This document shows positions 46,001 to 57,479 of a DNA stretch of 64,000 nt, piece by piece. Origin of the DNA: Bombardia bombarda (taxonomy: Eukaryota > Ascomycota > Sordariomycetes > Sordariales > Lasiosphaeriaceae). How positions within the stretch are numbered: the stretch's first letter is position 1; each line of letters opens with the position of its first letter. A model generated the notes under the pieces. The model did no database searches. It saw only the letters and a list, made by a program, of their open reading frames with translations, and was not told the DNA's origin. Location of the stretch: positions 4,115,001-4,179,000 of the forward strand of contig JAULSR010000001.1 of the NCBI GenBank assembly GCA_030512295.1. Reading direction: 5' to 3'. The translations under genes and the position numbers were made by a program.

Positions 46001-47200
46001 ATCTTCTCGTCAATGGGAACTAAGCTGTTCTCTCGGTCTTCGATGCTCTTCTCCTTCGAAGCGATCTTCTTTTCGATCTTGTTGACCTCGCGCGCCACAG
46101 TGGTCTGCTCTTTGCGTGCAGACTCGAGCTTCTTTTCGAAAGCCTCGACGTTGCGGCGAAACTCCTTGAGGTTCTCCTGGTGTACCTGAATCTGGGCGCT
46201 GGACTCGTCCATCGTCCTCTGGAAGTGATATAGCTTCCACAAAATGTGGGTGATTACCGCCTCGTCCCGCTCATCCGTCTTCTTTTGGAAATTTTCCGCC
46301 TCCTTCTTCTGCTCCTGGTACTGCTTGATTTCCGAGTTGATGCCTCGTCTCCTGGTGAGCTGGAAGTTCTGGTTTTCGGCGGCCTGCTCGGCCTCAGCCT
46401 GCAGCTTCTCGTACTCGGCTTTGTATTCGAGACTACCCGAGATCTGTTCAATCAGGCGGGTGAGATCCTGAGGAGACTGGGATGCAATGGCCTCGACGTC
46501 TCCCTGGAAGACTAGAAAATTGCGGGCTTTGATCAAAATGTTTTCCGCCTCGAGGGCGTCGTTGTATTGCTGGGCCGTGACAACACGGTCATTGATGCGA
46601 TACTCGCTCGAGCCGCTGCTGGTGATGCTTCTCTTCCACTTTTGCTCGTCGCCTGCATCGTCCTCGTAGACAGCCATGACCCAAGCAGTTTTGGGATCGT
46701 TGCGAGAAGCCCTTTGGGAAGAGTCCTCGTCCTCGTCTCCATTCGGGTAGCCATTCGCATGGCCGTTCGCAGTCGGCGCAGCAGTCCCATCGTCTTGAAT
46801 CTTGGACGTCTTCATGACTCGGCCTCGATAGACCAAGTCCCGAAGATGTGTGGATCGAAGGTGCGACGACTTGATACCCAGGACGAAGGATATCGCGTCC
46901 ATGCTAGTGGAAGAAAGCGCGCGTGTTAACGCCACGAGAGCAGAACATAGGAGGGCGGGGCAATCAAAAGACGACAGACGCGACTCACGAATTGGACTTG
47001 CCCGAGCCATTGGGACCGACGATGGAGGTAAAGTAGGAGTCGCCAAATAAGAGGGTATGGTGCCCCTTGTAGGATTTGAAATCTATTCACGATTAGCTGT
47101 GAGAACTCGGAGCGACGCGATCACGACGATGATGGCGGCGACGGCAGCGACGGTGGCGGTAGGACATACTGAAAAGCTCCAAGCGGATGAGCTTGCCCAT
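43075..47200 (-). CDS. SMC1: structural maintenance of chromosomes protein 1 (cohesin core)
   Basis: Five exons: complement(43075..43092, 43175..43852, 43930..46903, 46989..47082, 47170..47200), 1264 aa, full length. Introns 77-87 nt. The first exon is 31 nt (MGKLIRLELF) and the last only 18 nt, encoding LRNYA and the stop. Walker A is VGPNGSGKSNS (residues 32-42); two long coiled coils flank a hinge at about 546-700 (GRVGELCKPKQKKYDEAVVT, FDAVIVDTEKTG, VIHKAGTMTGG); the C-terminal head has signature HLSGGEKTMAALALLFAI and Walker B PFFVLDEVDAALDN. Smc1 pairs with Smc3 and Scc1 to make the cohesin ring. An insertion after RGRVMKTSKI (about residues 75-110, Asn/Gly/Asp-rich) is common in fungal Smc1. 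Same window as the cohesin loader MAU2. Confidence 0.97.
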
Positions 47201-48809
47201 TGTCGCGGTTGCTGCCCCTGGGGCTGGGGTCGACGCGCAGGAAGATTAAAAATGTTGGCTGCTCGTCGCGTGAATGGCGCAGAACCAAGACGCGATGGGT
47301 GCGATGGATTATCGACTTGAAAAGATTCCGCGACCACAAGGCAAGTAAATGCGCGTCGGGTTGGTTTGAGGACAAGGCTTTTGACGGCTCCGGCTTGTTC
47401 AGTCGCGGGCGGAATCTAGCGGCTGGCTTCGCAGTTTCGCGATTTCCCTACACGCCCGCCGCGCTACAGAAGGTTGACCCATAGTGGGGGTTTTGACGCA
47501 CGAGCCACCCGCTTCCCAAAACGTCCATTGAGGCAGAGCAAGCCATCGATCAAAAAGAACCAATAAACAGCTGAAATATATTCCGTAGATAGACAGCGAT
47601 TATAGTGTACTCACACACTTCAGAACTTTTGACCCAGGTTTTATCATGTATATGGTGTTTGAAATGTCGGATGAAATAGAGCATCTGAGCGAGCAGTGGC
47701 CCTCCAATCTGGACCCGTAACGGTTGTTAGTGGTTGATACTTGCAGGCGCCAAGCCTGAAGGTGATCCACGATATCAGCCTTGCAGGTTCGGTAAGTCGT
47801 GTAGGTAGTTACATGTAAGGAGCACAGAGTCTGAGATACCTGAAGTTCAGGCCCTAAGTACCCGAACGCACATGATCCAATGCAGACGTCTACCTATCTC
47901 CTATTTGCGTACGCAGCTATATCATTTTCAGCAGCCCATCTCTAACAAAGACCATGAGCCAATACACCAAGACACGCGGGGAGTCATCAGGTCACGTACG
48001 GATAGTGTTTTGATACTAGAACTAGAGGGAGTCTGTATCTGATCCGACTCTTGTCCAGTGAAGAAGGAGGATCGACCCACGCCGGACGGCTGCAGCCAGT
48101 GACAGGGTTCCGAGAGAGGACGCTAACATCTGCAGCACAGACGTCAACGCCAACCCGCCCGTAGGCCGCCCTTCCAGTCTCCGTTCCAAGGTTCCATGGA
48201 AGAAAACCATCATTCCATTGCATCACATGGGAGGAGGAGCCCCGTCGACTGCTGCTGCTCACCAACACCACCTCCCACCCACAAAGGCCACGGCGACGGT
48301 TTCACACCTCCCTACTCCTTGGTAGCCTAGCTTTTCTAGCTAGAAACTGTCAGCTGCCTGTTCAAGCCCTCTTCCTGTCAAATTCTTTTGTCTCGGTGTG
48401 CATCAATACTCAGCAAGTACAAAAACCAGTATATACCCTACTTTACAACGTATTAGCTCTACAGCCTACCTACACTTTGCAAATTGCTCGTTAAACTCTT
48501 GACTCGTCATCTTCAAATACCCATTTCACACCGGACTAAGACCAGCGTGAACGCCATCGGCGCCGTTGATAGCCCTATCCTTTGGCGAAGCCCTTCAGGA
48601 AACGACCTTTCTTATCCATCAACAGCGTCCCAAGCGTGTAAGTCGCGGCTCCACTCTCTGGTCCAAGGAACCTGCAGTCGCGCGTCATACCTGAGTAGTA
48701 CAGACCGACGGTCGCTAACGTTATTTCTTTCCCAGGGTCGTGAAACCCGTCCGTCGGTCCCGTCGCGTTTCTTCTCCCAACACGACGGATAATCCCAGAC
48801 ACCATCAAG
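47201..48809. other. divergent SMC1/GPC1 intergenic region
   Basis: 1.6 kb holding both promoters and the spliced GPC1 leader. No additional gene recognised. Confidence 0.5.
48638..48735 (+). other. probable 5'-UTR intron of GPC1
   Basis: Donor GTAAGT at 48638, branch GCTAAC at 48714-48719 and acceptor TTTCCCAG ending 48735 form a complete 98-nt fungal intron. An in-frame TGA just downstream (48740-48742) means it cannot extend the coding sequence, so it would sit in the leader. Confidence 0.6.
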
Positions 48810-50516
48810 ATGGAAGAGCCAGAGCCCAGTGCCATGTCCATTCCCATCTCTATCCCGAGTCTCAAGTCGGAAGGCGCGTCCACAGACAGCGAGGCAGTCC
48901 TCACTCCAGACCCGAGCGATTCGCCCCCGTTGAGCACATCGCCTACCGAGCATGCTGTCGACACTCCTACCCTGGGGCCGAGCTCCCCAAAGCTGTCGAG
49001 GCAGCCGTCGTTTTCCGGCAGCAGCTCGTATCATGAAGACTGGGATTCGATTCCGCCATTAGACCGCCTTTCGGTCTTGGACCTCCTCGACAACTTTGCG
49101 CTTCCGCAACAGCTGGAGAAAATACAGAAGGGCATCTCTGCGCAGACCGAAAAGGTCCGCAAGTCGCGCGAGGCGCTGAAGAACAGGAGCAATATCGCCC
49201 GCGAGCGCATGGTTGACGAATGGCGGAAGCGGGTCCCTTCTGCTGAGGAGCAGCTCACTCGGTACAGGAAACGGATGCAAACCAGCGTCGACAAGCTAGG
49301 GAAGCGATGGAACGACACCAAGGCCATCACGCTGCGCGAAAAGATATCCTTCATCTTTGGCGTCATGAACATCTTCATCAGCGGATACCTGCTTGGCGGA
49401 TGGCCCCAGTACTTCCACTGGTGGTACACGGTCCAGATCCTCTACTTCATGCCCATCCGATGGTACACCTACCACAAGCGCGGCTACCACTACTTCCTCG
49501 CCGATCTGTGCTACTTTGTCAACCTCCTCCTCTTGCTCAGCGTCTGGGTCTTCCCCAACTCCAAGCGCCTCTTCACGGCCGTCTACTGCCTCGCCTTCGG
49601 CAACAACGCCGTGGCCATTATCATGTGGCGTAACTCGCTCGTCTTCCACAGCTTCGACAAAGTCACCTCCCTCTTCATCCACATCATGCCCTGCGCGACG
49701 CTGCACAGCCTCGTGCACCTGCTCACCCCCGACGAGCAGCGGGACCGCTTCCCGGCCATCTGGACCATCAAGACGTCGCCGCCCGGCTCGCCGACCGCCT
49801 ACGCAAACGTCTTCTCCATGCTCGCCTGGTCCACCATCCCCTACGCCGTCTGGCAGCTGAGCTACTACTTCTTCATCACCGTCCGCCGCCGCGACAAGAT
49901 CGCCGCCGGCCGCCCCACCTCCTTCACCTGGCTGCGCCGCTCCTACTCCAAGGTCTGGCTCGGCCGCGTCGTTCTCTCCCTGCCCTCGGCCCTGCAGGAG
50001 CCCGCCTTCATGCTCATCCAGTACGCCTACGCCGTCCTCACCATGCTGCCCTGCCCGCTGTGGTTCTACAGCCGCTGGGCCTCGTCCATCTTCTTGCTCG
50101 GCGTCTTTGCCTGGTCTGTCTACAACGGCAGCACCTACTACATTGACGTGTTTGGCAAGCGGTTCCAGAAGGAGTTAGAGGCTATGAAGGCCGAGGTGGC
50201 CAAGTGGCAGAATAGTCCTGATGGGATGGGACTGCACAGTCCCATGTTGACGCCGCATCCTGGACCGGCTACGGGGATGGACGAGGGGGATAACAAGAGG
50301 CTGGGTCACGACCTTGCTGCTACTAGGGTGTTTGACGACAATGCGAGCGGCGTGGGCAGCGTGGAGACTATTCCGCTGTTGAATGATGAAAAGCCAGCGT
50401 ATGCTACTGTTGTAGCGTCAGGGCTTGACGTGGGTGGCGATGGTGGGGCGAAGGATGTTGCAAGGGAGCGGAAGACTACTGCTGCTGGGGCGGCGTGGGA
50501 CGCGGTTACGCAGTAG
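48810..50516 (+). CDS. GPC1: glycerophosphocholine acyltransferase Gpc1
   Basis: Single coding exon, 568 aa. Residues 1-75 are Ser/Pro-rich and disordered; WDSIPPLDRLSVLDLLDNFA opens the conserved part, followed by a charged helical segment (residues ~90-165), then about eight membrane helices (~175-455). Conserved membrane-region features include GGWPQYFHWWYTVQILYFMP, RWYTYHKRGYHYFLADLCYF, MWRNSLVFHSFDKVTSLFIH and MPCATLHSLVHL, typical of the former DUF2838 family that includes yeast Gpc1 (Ygr149w). This enzyme acylates glycerophosphocholine with acyl-CoA to make lysophosphatidylcholine, remodelling phosphatidylcholine. The C-terminal ~110 residues are variable. Start is the first ATG after the spliced leader; a second ATG at codon 9 is possible. 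Confidence 0.94.
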   Translation: MEEPEPSAMSIPISIPSLKSEGASTDSEAVLTPDPSDSPPLSTSPTEHAVDTPTLGPSSPKLSRQPSFSGSSSYHEDWDSIPPLDRLSVLDLLDNFALPQQLEKIQKGISAQTEKVRKSREALKNRSNIARERMVDEWRKRVPSAEEQLTRYRKRMQTSVDKLGKRWNDTKAITLREKISFIFGVMNIFISGYLLGGWPQYFHWWYTVQILYFMPIRWYTYHKRGYHYFLADLCYFVNLLLLLSVWVFPNSKRLFTAVYCLAFGNNAVAIIMWRNSLVFHSFDKVTSLFIHIMPCATLHSLVHLLTPDEQRDRFPAIWTIKTSPPGSPTAYANVFSMLAWSTIPYAVWQLSYYFFITVRRRDKIAAGRPTSFTWLRRSYSKVWLGRVVLSLPSALQEPAFMLIQYAYAVLTMLPCPLWFYSRWASSIFLLGVFAWSVYNGSTYYIDVFGKRFQKELEAMKAEVAKWQNSPDGMGLHSPMLTPHPGPATGMDEGDNKRLGHDLAATRVFDDNASGVGSVETIPLLNDEKPAYATVVASGLDVGGDGGAKDVARERKTTAAGAAWDAVTQ

Positions 50517-52381
50517 TCAGTAATGAAATACCACTATTTCGTGGCGGTTAGTGGCTGTTTCGAGAGCGTCGTTTCTAGATAAGACAGTTACACCACAGAG
50601 TTTTATTTTTCTATCTTATTTTTCAAATTGTTAATCATTGAGGGAGTGGACGCGAGGGTTTGGCGCTTTGGTACAGTGGTGTGGTTTGTTTAGACTTTGG
50701 GGCTGGCCTGTGCAGCCGCTGTGGTTGTTTATGCGAATGATTAAGGAGGGAAGAAGACTAATGGGATTGTCTTCTGTTGGCGATGCGATCCCTGATTGCG
50801 CTGGTTTGGTTTGCTTTCATAATAATGAACCTGAGGTTTGATCCAAGGCCTGGGAGCAACAGAACAGGTACAGCGAATGAGAGGTCCAGTGTTATCTCCT
50901 TGTTGTCTGGTTTCTTCCCCTCTTGCGAACTACGAAGGGCGACTCTCGTTACAATGCCCCATAGGGAGCCATGGAAGAGGGGGGTTGTATCTGTACGGAG
51001 TGTGCTATTTACGCACGGCGTGTGGGTCAATGGTTGGGATGTTTTTCCTCTCCCTTGTCATTCTTTTTTCGTTTTCCTCTGCACTGGTTGCTTGGTTCTT
51101 GTTTTGGTGTTTGTATACCCGCTGTGTGTTGTTTGTTTCGTTTTTAATCAGAGACTAAGGGGTCGATAGGAGTTATGTGGATATCAATACAAACATATTT
51201 ACACAAACTTATTTACAAACATATTTACACAAACTTATTTACACAAACTTATACACAAACTTATTTACACAAACATGACATATAGCTTGCATGACGCCGG
51301 CGTGCACCTGACCATGCGGTGGGAATATATGAGATGTACGTCATGTATTAATATAAACAAATACATGAGAATGCCTCTAAATTATTGGTTCCATCCCATT
51401 TATTACTGGCACATATTATATGGAGACAAATCATCACACTACCACCAAACAGCTCCAAGCAATTATCTGATATTTGCAAGTCTCAAATACTAGTTACATA
51501 GTAAATAAATATGCAACACCCAGCCCAGCCAGACTCCCAGCCAAACACTGATATCAACAACAGCAAGATTCAGACGCGCGAATAAACAAAAAGAGTCGAT
51601 CGGCTGGCTCGCTCGGTACCTAGGTATATTCACCTCTAATCTAGGTATGGTCCCCGCGATCATTCATCATTGTATCCCTCCCAATTAGCACTATAGACGC
51701 CGCTTGCCCCCCTTCCCCATGGCCATTTCCCAACCCTTCCCAAGCAAGCAAAGCCATGAAATAAAAGCCATGATAAGAAAAAAAAAGCCGCCCCCCCCTC
51801 ATGAAGGTACCCACTACCTGTTCCAAAAACCCGCCGCTCGTAACCCGCCAAAGTTACCCTGTACTTCTTTCATACAATCCAAACACCCCCCTAAAACCAA
51901 ACACACACACATAGAGAAATATGACGCCGATTTGAATGGCATGTTTCCGCTCATGCAAAGATAAAGGTTGGAGTGGATATTTCCTTCTTCCCTCTTTTTG
52001 CAAGGAAAAAAAATGGAACAGAGAGAGTCGTGAGAGTAGTGAAGAGCTGATCGATTAGATAGGGGTATTTTCGGAATCGAAGAAAAAGTAGGATAATATG
52101 TCATGATGAGTCGTCTTGTCATTGTGATTTTTGCCCCTCTTCAAAAATTCATGAAGAAAAAGATGAGATTTCGCTGCGCCGCCAAAGCCAATTATAAAAA
52201 AGGAGCAAGTGGTTGTTTGTTTGTTTGTTTGTTGATTCAGATGTTTGCTGAGAGGTGTGATTTCAGTCGTTGTTGATCAATCGCACATATACACACGCCA
52301 CCGAGAAAAGGTTGATGCCAACGTGTCGAGCTAGATCCGTATGTCGTGTAACCGATTCGAACGCGATCTTCTCCTTGCGCT
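50517..52381. other. convergent GPC1/CDH1 intergenic region
   Basis: 1.9 kb without a recognised gene. Contains an AT-rich minisatellite (51186-51275), TACCTAGGTA at 51617-51626 and a (TTTG)n run at 52211-52231. Confidence 0.5.
51186..51275. repeat. AT-rich minisatellite, unit ACAAACWTATTTAC
   Basis: About six imperfect copies of a 13-14-nt unit (ACAAACTTATTTAC / ACAAACATATTTAC) arranged head to tail, with T/A alternation in the seventh position and one shortened copy. Confidence 0.85.
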
Positions 52382-54349
52382 TCACCGAATGACGCCCCAG
52401 TCCTGGAGTCGTGTGATGCTGCCGCCACCGCCACCGTCGCTGTCTTCGCCCCTAGCGCCGGGCCGCTTGCCAAAAACATTCCAGAACCGTAATGTCTCGT
52501 CACCAGCGCCTGTCACCACAACCCGCCCATCAGGGCTCATCGCTAGGTAGAGGACTCGGAAAGTGTGGCCTGTCAAACTCGCGACCTGCGTCATAGAGGG
52601 ATATTTCCACACAACGATTTGGTTCTGGCTGTAACCGTGTGTCGAGACGATCTCATTCGAGTTTTTCGACCAAGCAAGGTTGCACACCTGGCTGCCGGTA
52701 TCGATCTCATTAATAACCGTGCCGCGAACGGTATCATGAAATATTATGCGCCGGTCTGCCGTACCACCGCCCGAAGCCAGAAGGCCGCGCTGGTGCGGAG
52801 ACCAAGCTATCGCCTTGACAGCTGCCGTGTGCTCACTAAATTTCCATAGCGGTGTGTCGGAGAGTTTGTCCCATACCATTAGCTTGTTGTCGTTGCCACC
52901 ACTCGCAAGCTGCCCGTCCTCGCAATTCCACTTCAACCCACAAACTTCCTGTTTGTGCCCGACCAGTCTCTTCAGCCACTGATCGGGCGCGCGCACGTCG
53001 CGGTGATAAATCAGCCGGTCGCGGGAGCCCGACGTTAAAATGTGCGTGTTCCACGCCAAAGACCCAACCCTGGCCGTGTGACCCGTCATTGTCCTTAATC
53101 TCCTCGCCTTTTCAGCATCCCAGATCTGCACCAAGCCTTTCCCCGTGCCAATGGCGATGTGGGTACCCTTTTGTATCCACGATACACTCGTGACGGTGTC
53201 ATCATCCAGTGTACAGAGTTTGTTCACACGGCTCGTCTGCGCGTTCCACATGTACACGCTCGAGCCGAGTCCGACGCCCAAGACATTTGCGCTGCCCCAA
53301 TCCACAAGATTCAGATAGAAATCATCCGCAAGCTCAGGGGCGTCAAGGACCTTGTACGGCACCTTGCTGACTGCTCTTGGCCGCCGCCTTGGACTCAGGA
53401 GCATCTGCTGGCTGTCAAACCTCACTGGCGATAAGCTGTAAACTTCTGAGCGGGTATCCATATTGGGTCCATAGCGGGATTGTGGCGTCCTGGATGGTGT
53501 GAGATGGCCCGCAATGTTTGTGTGATGATGCCTGGGGGAAATGTACGAGAACAGATTCTTGTGAGGCGTGGATGGGGTAAGTGTTGATGGAAGCGAAGGG
53601 GGAGGGTTGCTAGGAGGGGTGTGTGATCTCATTCGATCCTGAATATGCCCGCCGCTATGTGAGGTCCGCCTGCTATGTTCTGGCGATAAAACTGCTTGAG
53701 CAGACTGTGGTACTGAGTTTTCAAATAATTCAGCCCGGAGGAGGGTTGAGAAGGTGCGATTTGCCTCCTCAGCTAAATGGGGGGAATTGGTTAGCATCAT
53801 CATACTATTGCAGATGTGGACCTGATCACCACTCACTTCGCTGAAAGTGCAACTCCCCATGTGGGGTCCTCTTCTTCTGCCTGGAGGGCGTCGCAGGTGA
53901 GCCGTCCTCGTGGAGAAGGCTAAAGCTGGCTTGCAAGTCTTGACCAGAGCGCGTGGGAATAAATCTGCATTTTTGGTCAGTATAATTTCAACACAAGATG
54001 CAGTGGCCAGACAGAATAATTGCACGCGCGTACCTATCCCCATTGATTCTCTGGCGCTTCCTATGCGGACTTACGCCCGGCGTGCTTTCTCGTTGCTGAC
54101 GGGTGATTTCTCTGCGCAGTGCGCTGTCAACAGCGTCGGCGTCCAGGCTGCTCAAGCGACTCTGTCTTCGACTACCAATATTAAGTCCTTGCCTCGCTTC
54201 CGTGCTGCGCATGCGGTCCGACGGGGGCGGGGGGTAGACAGTCTCGTCGCTGGCGCCGAGATGGCCGGACTGTTCGATTCCGGTACAGGCCTCTTGAGAG
54301 CTGCTGACAGGGCGGCGCCACCGCCCGAGGCGTTGCCATTTATGCCCAT
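52382..54349 (-). CDS. CDH1: APC/C activator Cdh1 (fizzy-related), with an apparent one-base frame break
   Basis: Three exons: complement(52382..53772, 53837..53964, 54034..54349), about 611 aa if the break is bridged. The C-box DRFIPTR spans the first splice junction; seven WD40 repeats fill the C-terminal two thirds (e.g. GHTARVGSLAWN, GHKQEVCGLKWN, GHTFRVLYLAMSPDGRVVVT), and the protein ends with the Ile-Arg tail (DWGVIR) that docks on APC3. KVPYKVLDAPELADDFYLNL is the family signature before the propeller, and the SVDW-like LVDWGSANVLGVGLG favours Cdh1 over Cdc20. Exon 1 from the ATG at 54349 runs in a different frame from the C-box half; the switch falls at ACCCCCCGCCCCCG (minus strand, about 54215-54235), and one extra C restores a smooth PPPPSDRMR join. 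Exon total is 1835 nt, one short of a multiple of three. A shorter start at 54212 avoids the break. Confidence 0.94.
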
Positions 54350-55129
54350 GTTTGATTTTACCCAAGGAAAGCGCAGACAATTAGAACTCTAGGTAATCGC
54401 GTGAGAAGGTGAGATGATGGTGAGTGGGGGCGCGGGCGATTCGTGGTTGTGAGCAAGATGGGATCCAAAAGTCCAAGCGGCGGTGACGATCTTCAGATGC
54501 TATATATTGGGCGCGTGGTAAGTGAGATGTTGTGACGGGATGATTGTCGCAAGTAAGGGCTATGTCCATTAATCGCTAGCGCCGAGGGTTATGGTAGCCA
54601 GAGAGCGTCTCTCAAGTGCCCAAGGCGTGAATAACAAACGGGGTTTGGTTGCGGGGCGACAACAGGCCAGAGACCAAAGCGACGAGCGGCGAGTAACAGG
54701 CGATAGAGCTATTCGAAAAGCTTTAGGGGATGGTAATTAAGAGATGCACTTCAATCGCTTGCAGTCCCGCTATCTCCAGCTCGCTTTTCCAGGCGCACGC
54801 GATCACAGGTTGGGTGAGGGTGAGCGGGTTCAGATATGGCGATGCATTCTCGGTAGGGGGGGATGGTGTTGATGGATTGAGGTCGGGGGGATAAAGTAAG
54901 GTAGCGAGCGGCAGTGGTCAGTGGCCAGTGAAGTGCAGGTGAGTACGCTGGTGGTCGCGGGCAGGCGATAGTCGCGCTAAGCCGCTGATTAGCCGACTCC
55001 AAACAACTCGATACCCTGGCACGCGCACGGTCTATCAAAACATATCGTCCTAGGTAGGTTGTAGGGACCCTCTTTTTAGTCCCCACTTGAAGTCAACACG
55101 GCACACATTCAGGACGCGGGTGCTGGCCG

Positions 55130-55148
55130 CCCCCCCCCCCCCCCCCCC
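55130..55148. repeat. 19-base C homopolymer
   Basis: Nineteen consecutive C directly followed by GGGG. Its true length may differ because such runs are read poorly. Confidence 0.9.
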
Positions 55149-57220
55149 GGGGTGGCAGGTGCAAAGCGCTTCAGGGCTGTGAAACTTGGCGGCGCCTAAC
55201 CAACTCGGAACCTAAGATTCTCCCCAACCCACGGTGGGTGGCGGTGGGCTCCCTAGGTAACCTGCGTTAGGAATGCAGCAGCGCCTATTCTAGGCAAGCA
55301 AAGGACTGCCGGGTTTTCTCACCACGTTGGCAGCAAAAGTAGGGTAACTTTGAATCCAAACGCTTCAAACCCGTATCACCAACATGCCAGCGAATACAAA
55401 CAACCACAACTAGTGAACAAATTATCTATAAAGATTGGAGCAAAACATGTCGAATTCCGCCGCAGAGCTACCCACCCACCCGAGACAGCAAATAGCAATA
55501 CGGATGAGATGGTACGTAGTAGGATCCATTTCCTGCCTCCCGCAAAAGCCGCTACTAAAGTTTTTGCGCGGGCGCGCGAACACGCGTGAGATAGCATGCG
55601 AGAGCGCGCGAGAGCAGTTTCTTTCTACTCCTCCCATATTATGAGAGGCTGGTGGGGTTAAGTGAAAGTAGCTTGGTGAGAGCCTCCGTGTGATGGATGT
55701 GGGTGCCCCGTGGGTGGACGGGCGTGCTACGAGGAATATGAGCCAGTGCAGGAACACGTCCAACCCCTCTGATAAAACTCGCTTCCTCCCCCTGCGGTAT
55801 GTATGTCCAGCATAGCATGGATGCATGCGCAAGCAAAAGGAAACAGAAGCGACATTTGATTTTGGACCCCGTAAACAAGGGGAACGGGTGAAACGGCTGT
55901 TGAGAACGATATTATTGTAGGTATTTTACTTTTTTCGCGATTTGTTATGTTATCGAAACATATTGGGATGGGATGGGATGTGATGGTTGGCCGCATTGGT
56001 CAGCCCGCGACGCAGGCGGTCCCTTTTCGCGATTTTGTCTGTTCGTAGAAACAGGGAGAAGGGTGTTGTTGTTGTTGTTGTTATTGTCCCAAAAGGGTCA
56101 AAAGCCATTGAAACCGCGACATGGGAATCCTCCGACTGGCTGAGGATTTCGCGGGGCCGAGTCCAGGGTCACAACATGGCCCGCTACTGGGCCTTATGGG
56201 CTAAGCTGAGCGGGCTGGCTGGCTGCTGCTTGGCCACTCAAGACCCTGGCCCGACGTTGAACGTGTTCAGGCCGCATCTGCGCGTCCAGTTCGTGTTTCT
56301 CATTTTAATGACAAAAACATCCCAAAGCGGTCTGGCTCTGCCGTTTGAAGGCCAGCGGCCACCCATCATCCCCCCCTTGTCAATTGCTGGCAATTGGGCA
56401 TCACCAGTTCACCATTTTCTAACAAAAGCGGCTGGTCTGTGAGATACCTTGTTGTACTACAAAAGTGCACCAATGCGTACTTATAATAACTAGCCAATTA
56501 AGTTGTGAGAGGGTGAGGACGAGGTGTCTTGAGTATGCATGTTACTAACAGACTCTCATAGGTCATCTTTCTCACCACTAGAATAATCCATGATGCACCC
56601 GTTTTCAAGGATTCTTGTGCTTGGGTGGACTCGGTGGATAAGGTCAGTGGCCGGAGCCTAGTAACCGATGGGTGACGTTTCGGATGTTTGCTCCAGAGCG
56701 CCTCTTTTCTTTCGTCCACAGGGTCCTGTTGATCGTCCGATAGGCTGTCATCCACCAGTCGATGAGCCGAGTGCGTGTGGGTGGTGGGTGCTTCAAGTTG
56801 TCTTTTTCAAACTTCACTTCAGCATTCCCAGAATTGCAGACACGACTGTCTTCAGCCCAGAACAATGAGATAAAAAAAAAATCAAGTCTCTGGGCCCAGC
56901 AAAGCTTAGCAGCAGCCTCGGTAACGGACCAGTGGATGTTTTAACATTAACTAGGGAATAAAGTTCATTTCCTCGTCGGAGCATGGCAATTAAGTTATCT
57001 CAGCTCTAATGCCCGGTAGCGGTAGCGTCAAGCTCGGCTCCCATTTCGTCTTCCTTCCTTGCAAATCTACTAGTTCCGTGCATATCTACCAGTTCTATAC
57101 AGTAGCCGTCCTTCACCAACCTCTTGAGGGATCAAGCGCAGCCCTATTTAGCTACTGTGGCTCGTACCTTTCCGATGGTATTATATCGGACACGCCTATT
57201 ACTCAGCTGGACACGATGCT

Positions 57221-57244
57221 CGATCTTGAGATGGACATCGATCT
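57221..57244. promoter_or_regulatory. paired CGATCT motif upstream of the photoreceptor gene
   Basis: Two CGATCT copies 18 bp apart, start to start, about 240 bp before the RGS-LOV ATG. Fungal white-collar complexes bind closely spaced GATC-containing elements in light-induced promoters. The match is suggestive only. Confidence 0.3.
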
Positions 57245-57479
57245 GCTGGCCAAACTGTGGCCACATATCTATTGATGGTGGCCGAGTTTAAAATCCTCTG
57301 GTCCTGTCGACCTAAAATAGCACCGGTGTTGTGATGCATTAGGTGTTATTCTGGAATAGGAATTGGTGTGTGGTCAAGATGATTCTCAGTTCAAATAAAG
57401 CATTAGTTGCTTGGCTCTTTCACATCCATGAGTCGACTTCCTTCATGTTCAAAGCTCGCTGTTCATCGGCCAGCGCAAG

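Larger units (their letters stand above)
54350..57479. other. divergent CDH1/RGS-LOV intergenic region
   Basis: 3.1 kb, larger than most gaps here. Holds a C19 homopolymer (55130-55148), CCTAGGTA motifs (55049-55056, 55252-55259), a (GTT)n run at 56065-56081 and paired CGATCT motifs near 57221-57244. An 88-codon open frame at 57009-57275 (+) could be an upstream ORF but has no recognisable domain. Confidence 0.5.

Noticed and set aside
43906..47046. SMC1 start at 47046 with a long Pro/Ser/Arg leader
   Set aside because: That leader is read-through of exon 2 in the wrong frame and of the following intron; splicing gives the exact MGKLIRLELFNFKSYKG start with Walker A.
54265..54295. tRNA-like T-arm (GTTCGATTCC)
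   Set aside because: It lies in CDH1 exon 1 and the acceptor, D and anticodon arms cannot be drawn around it.
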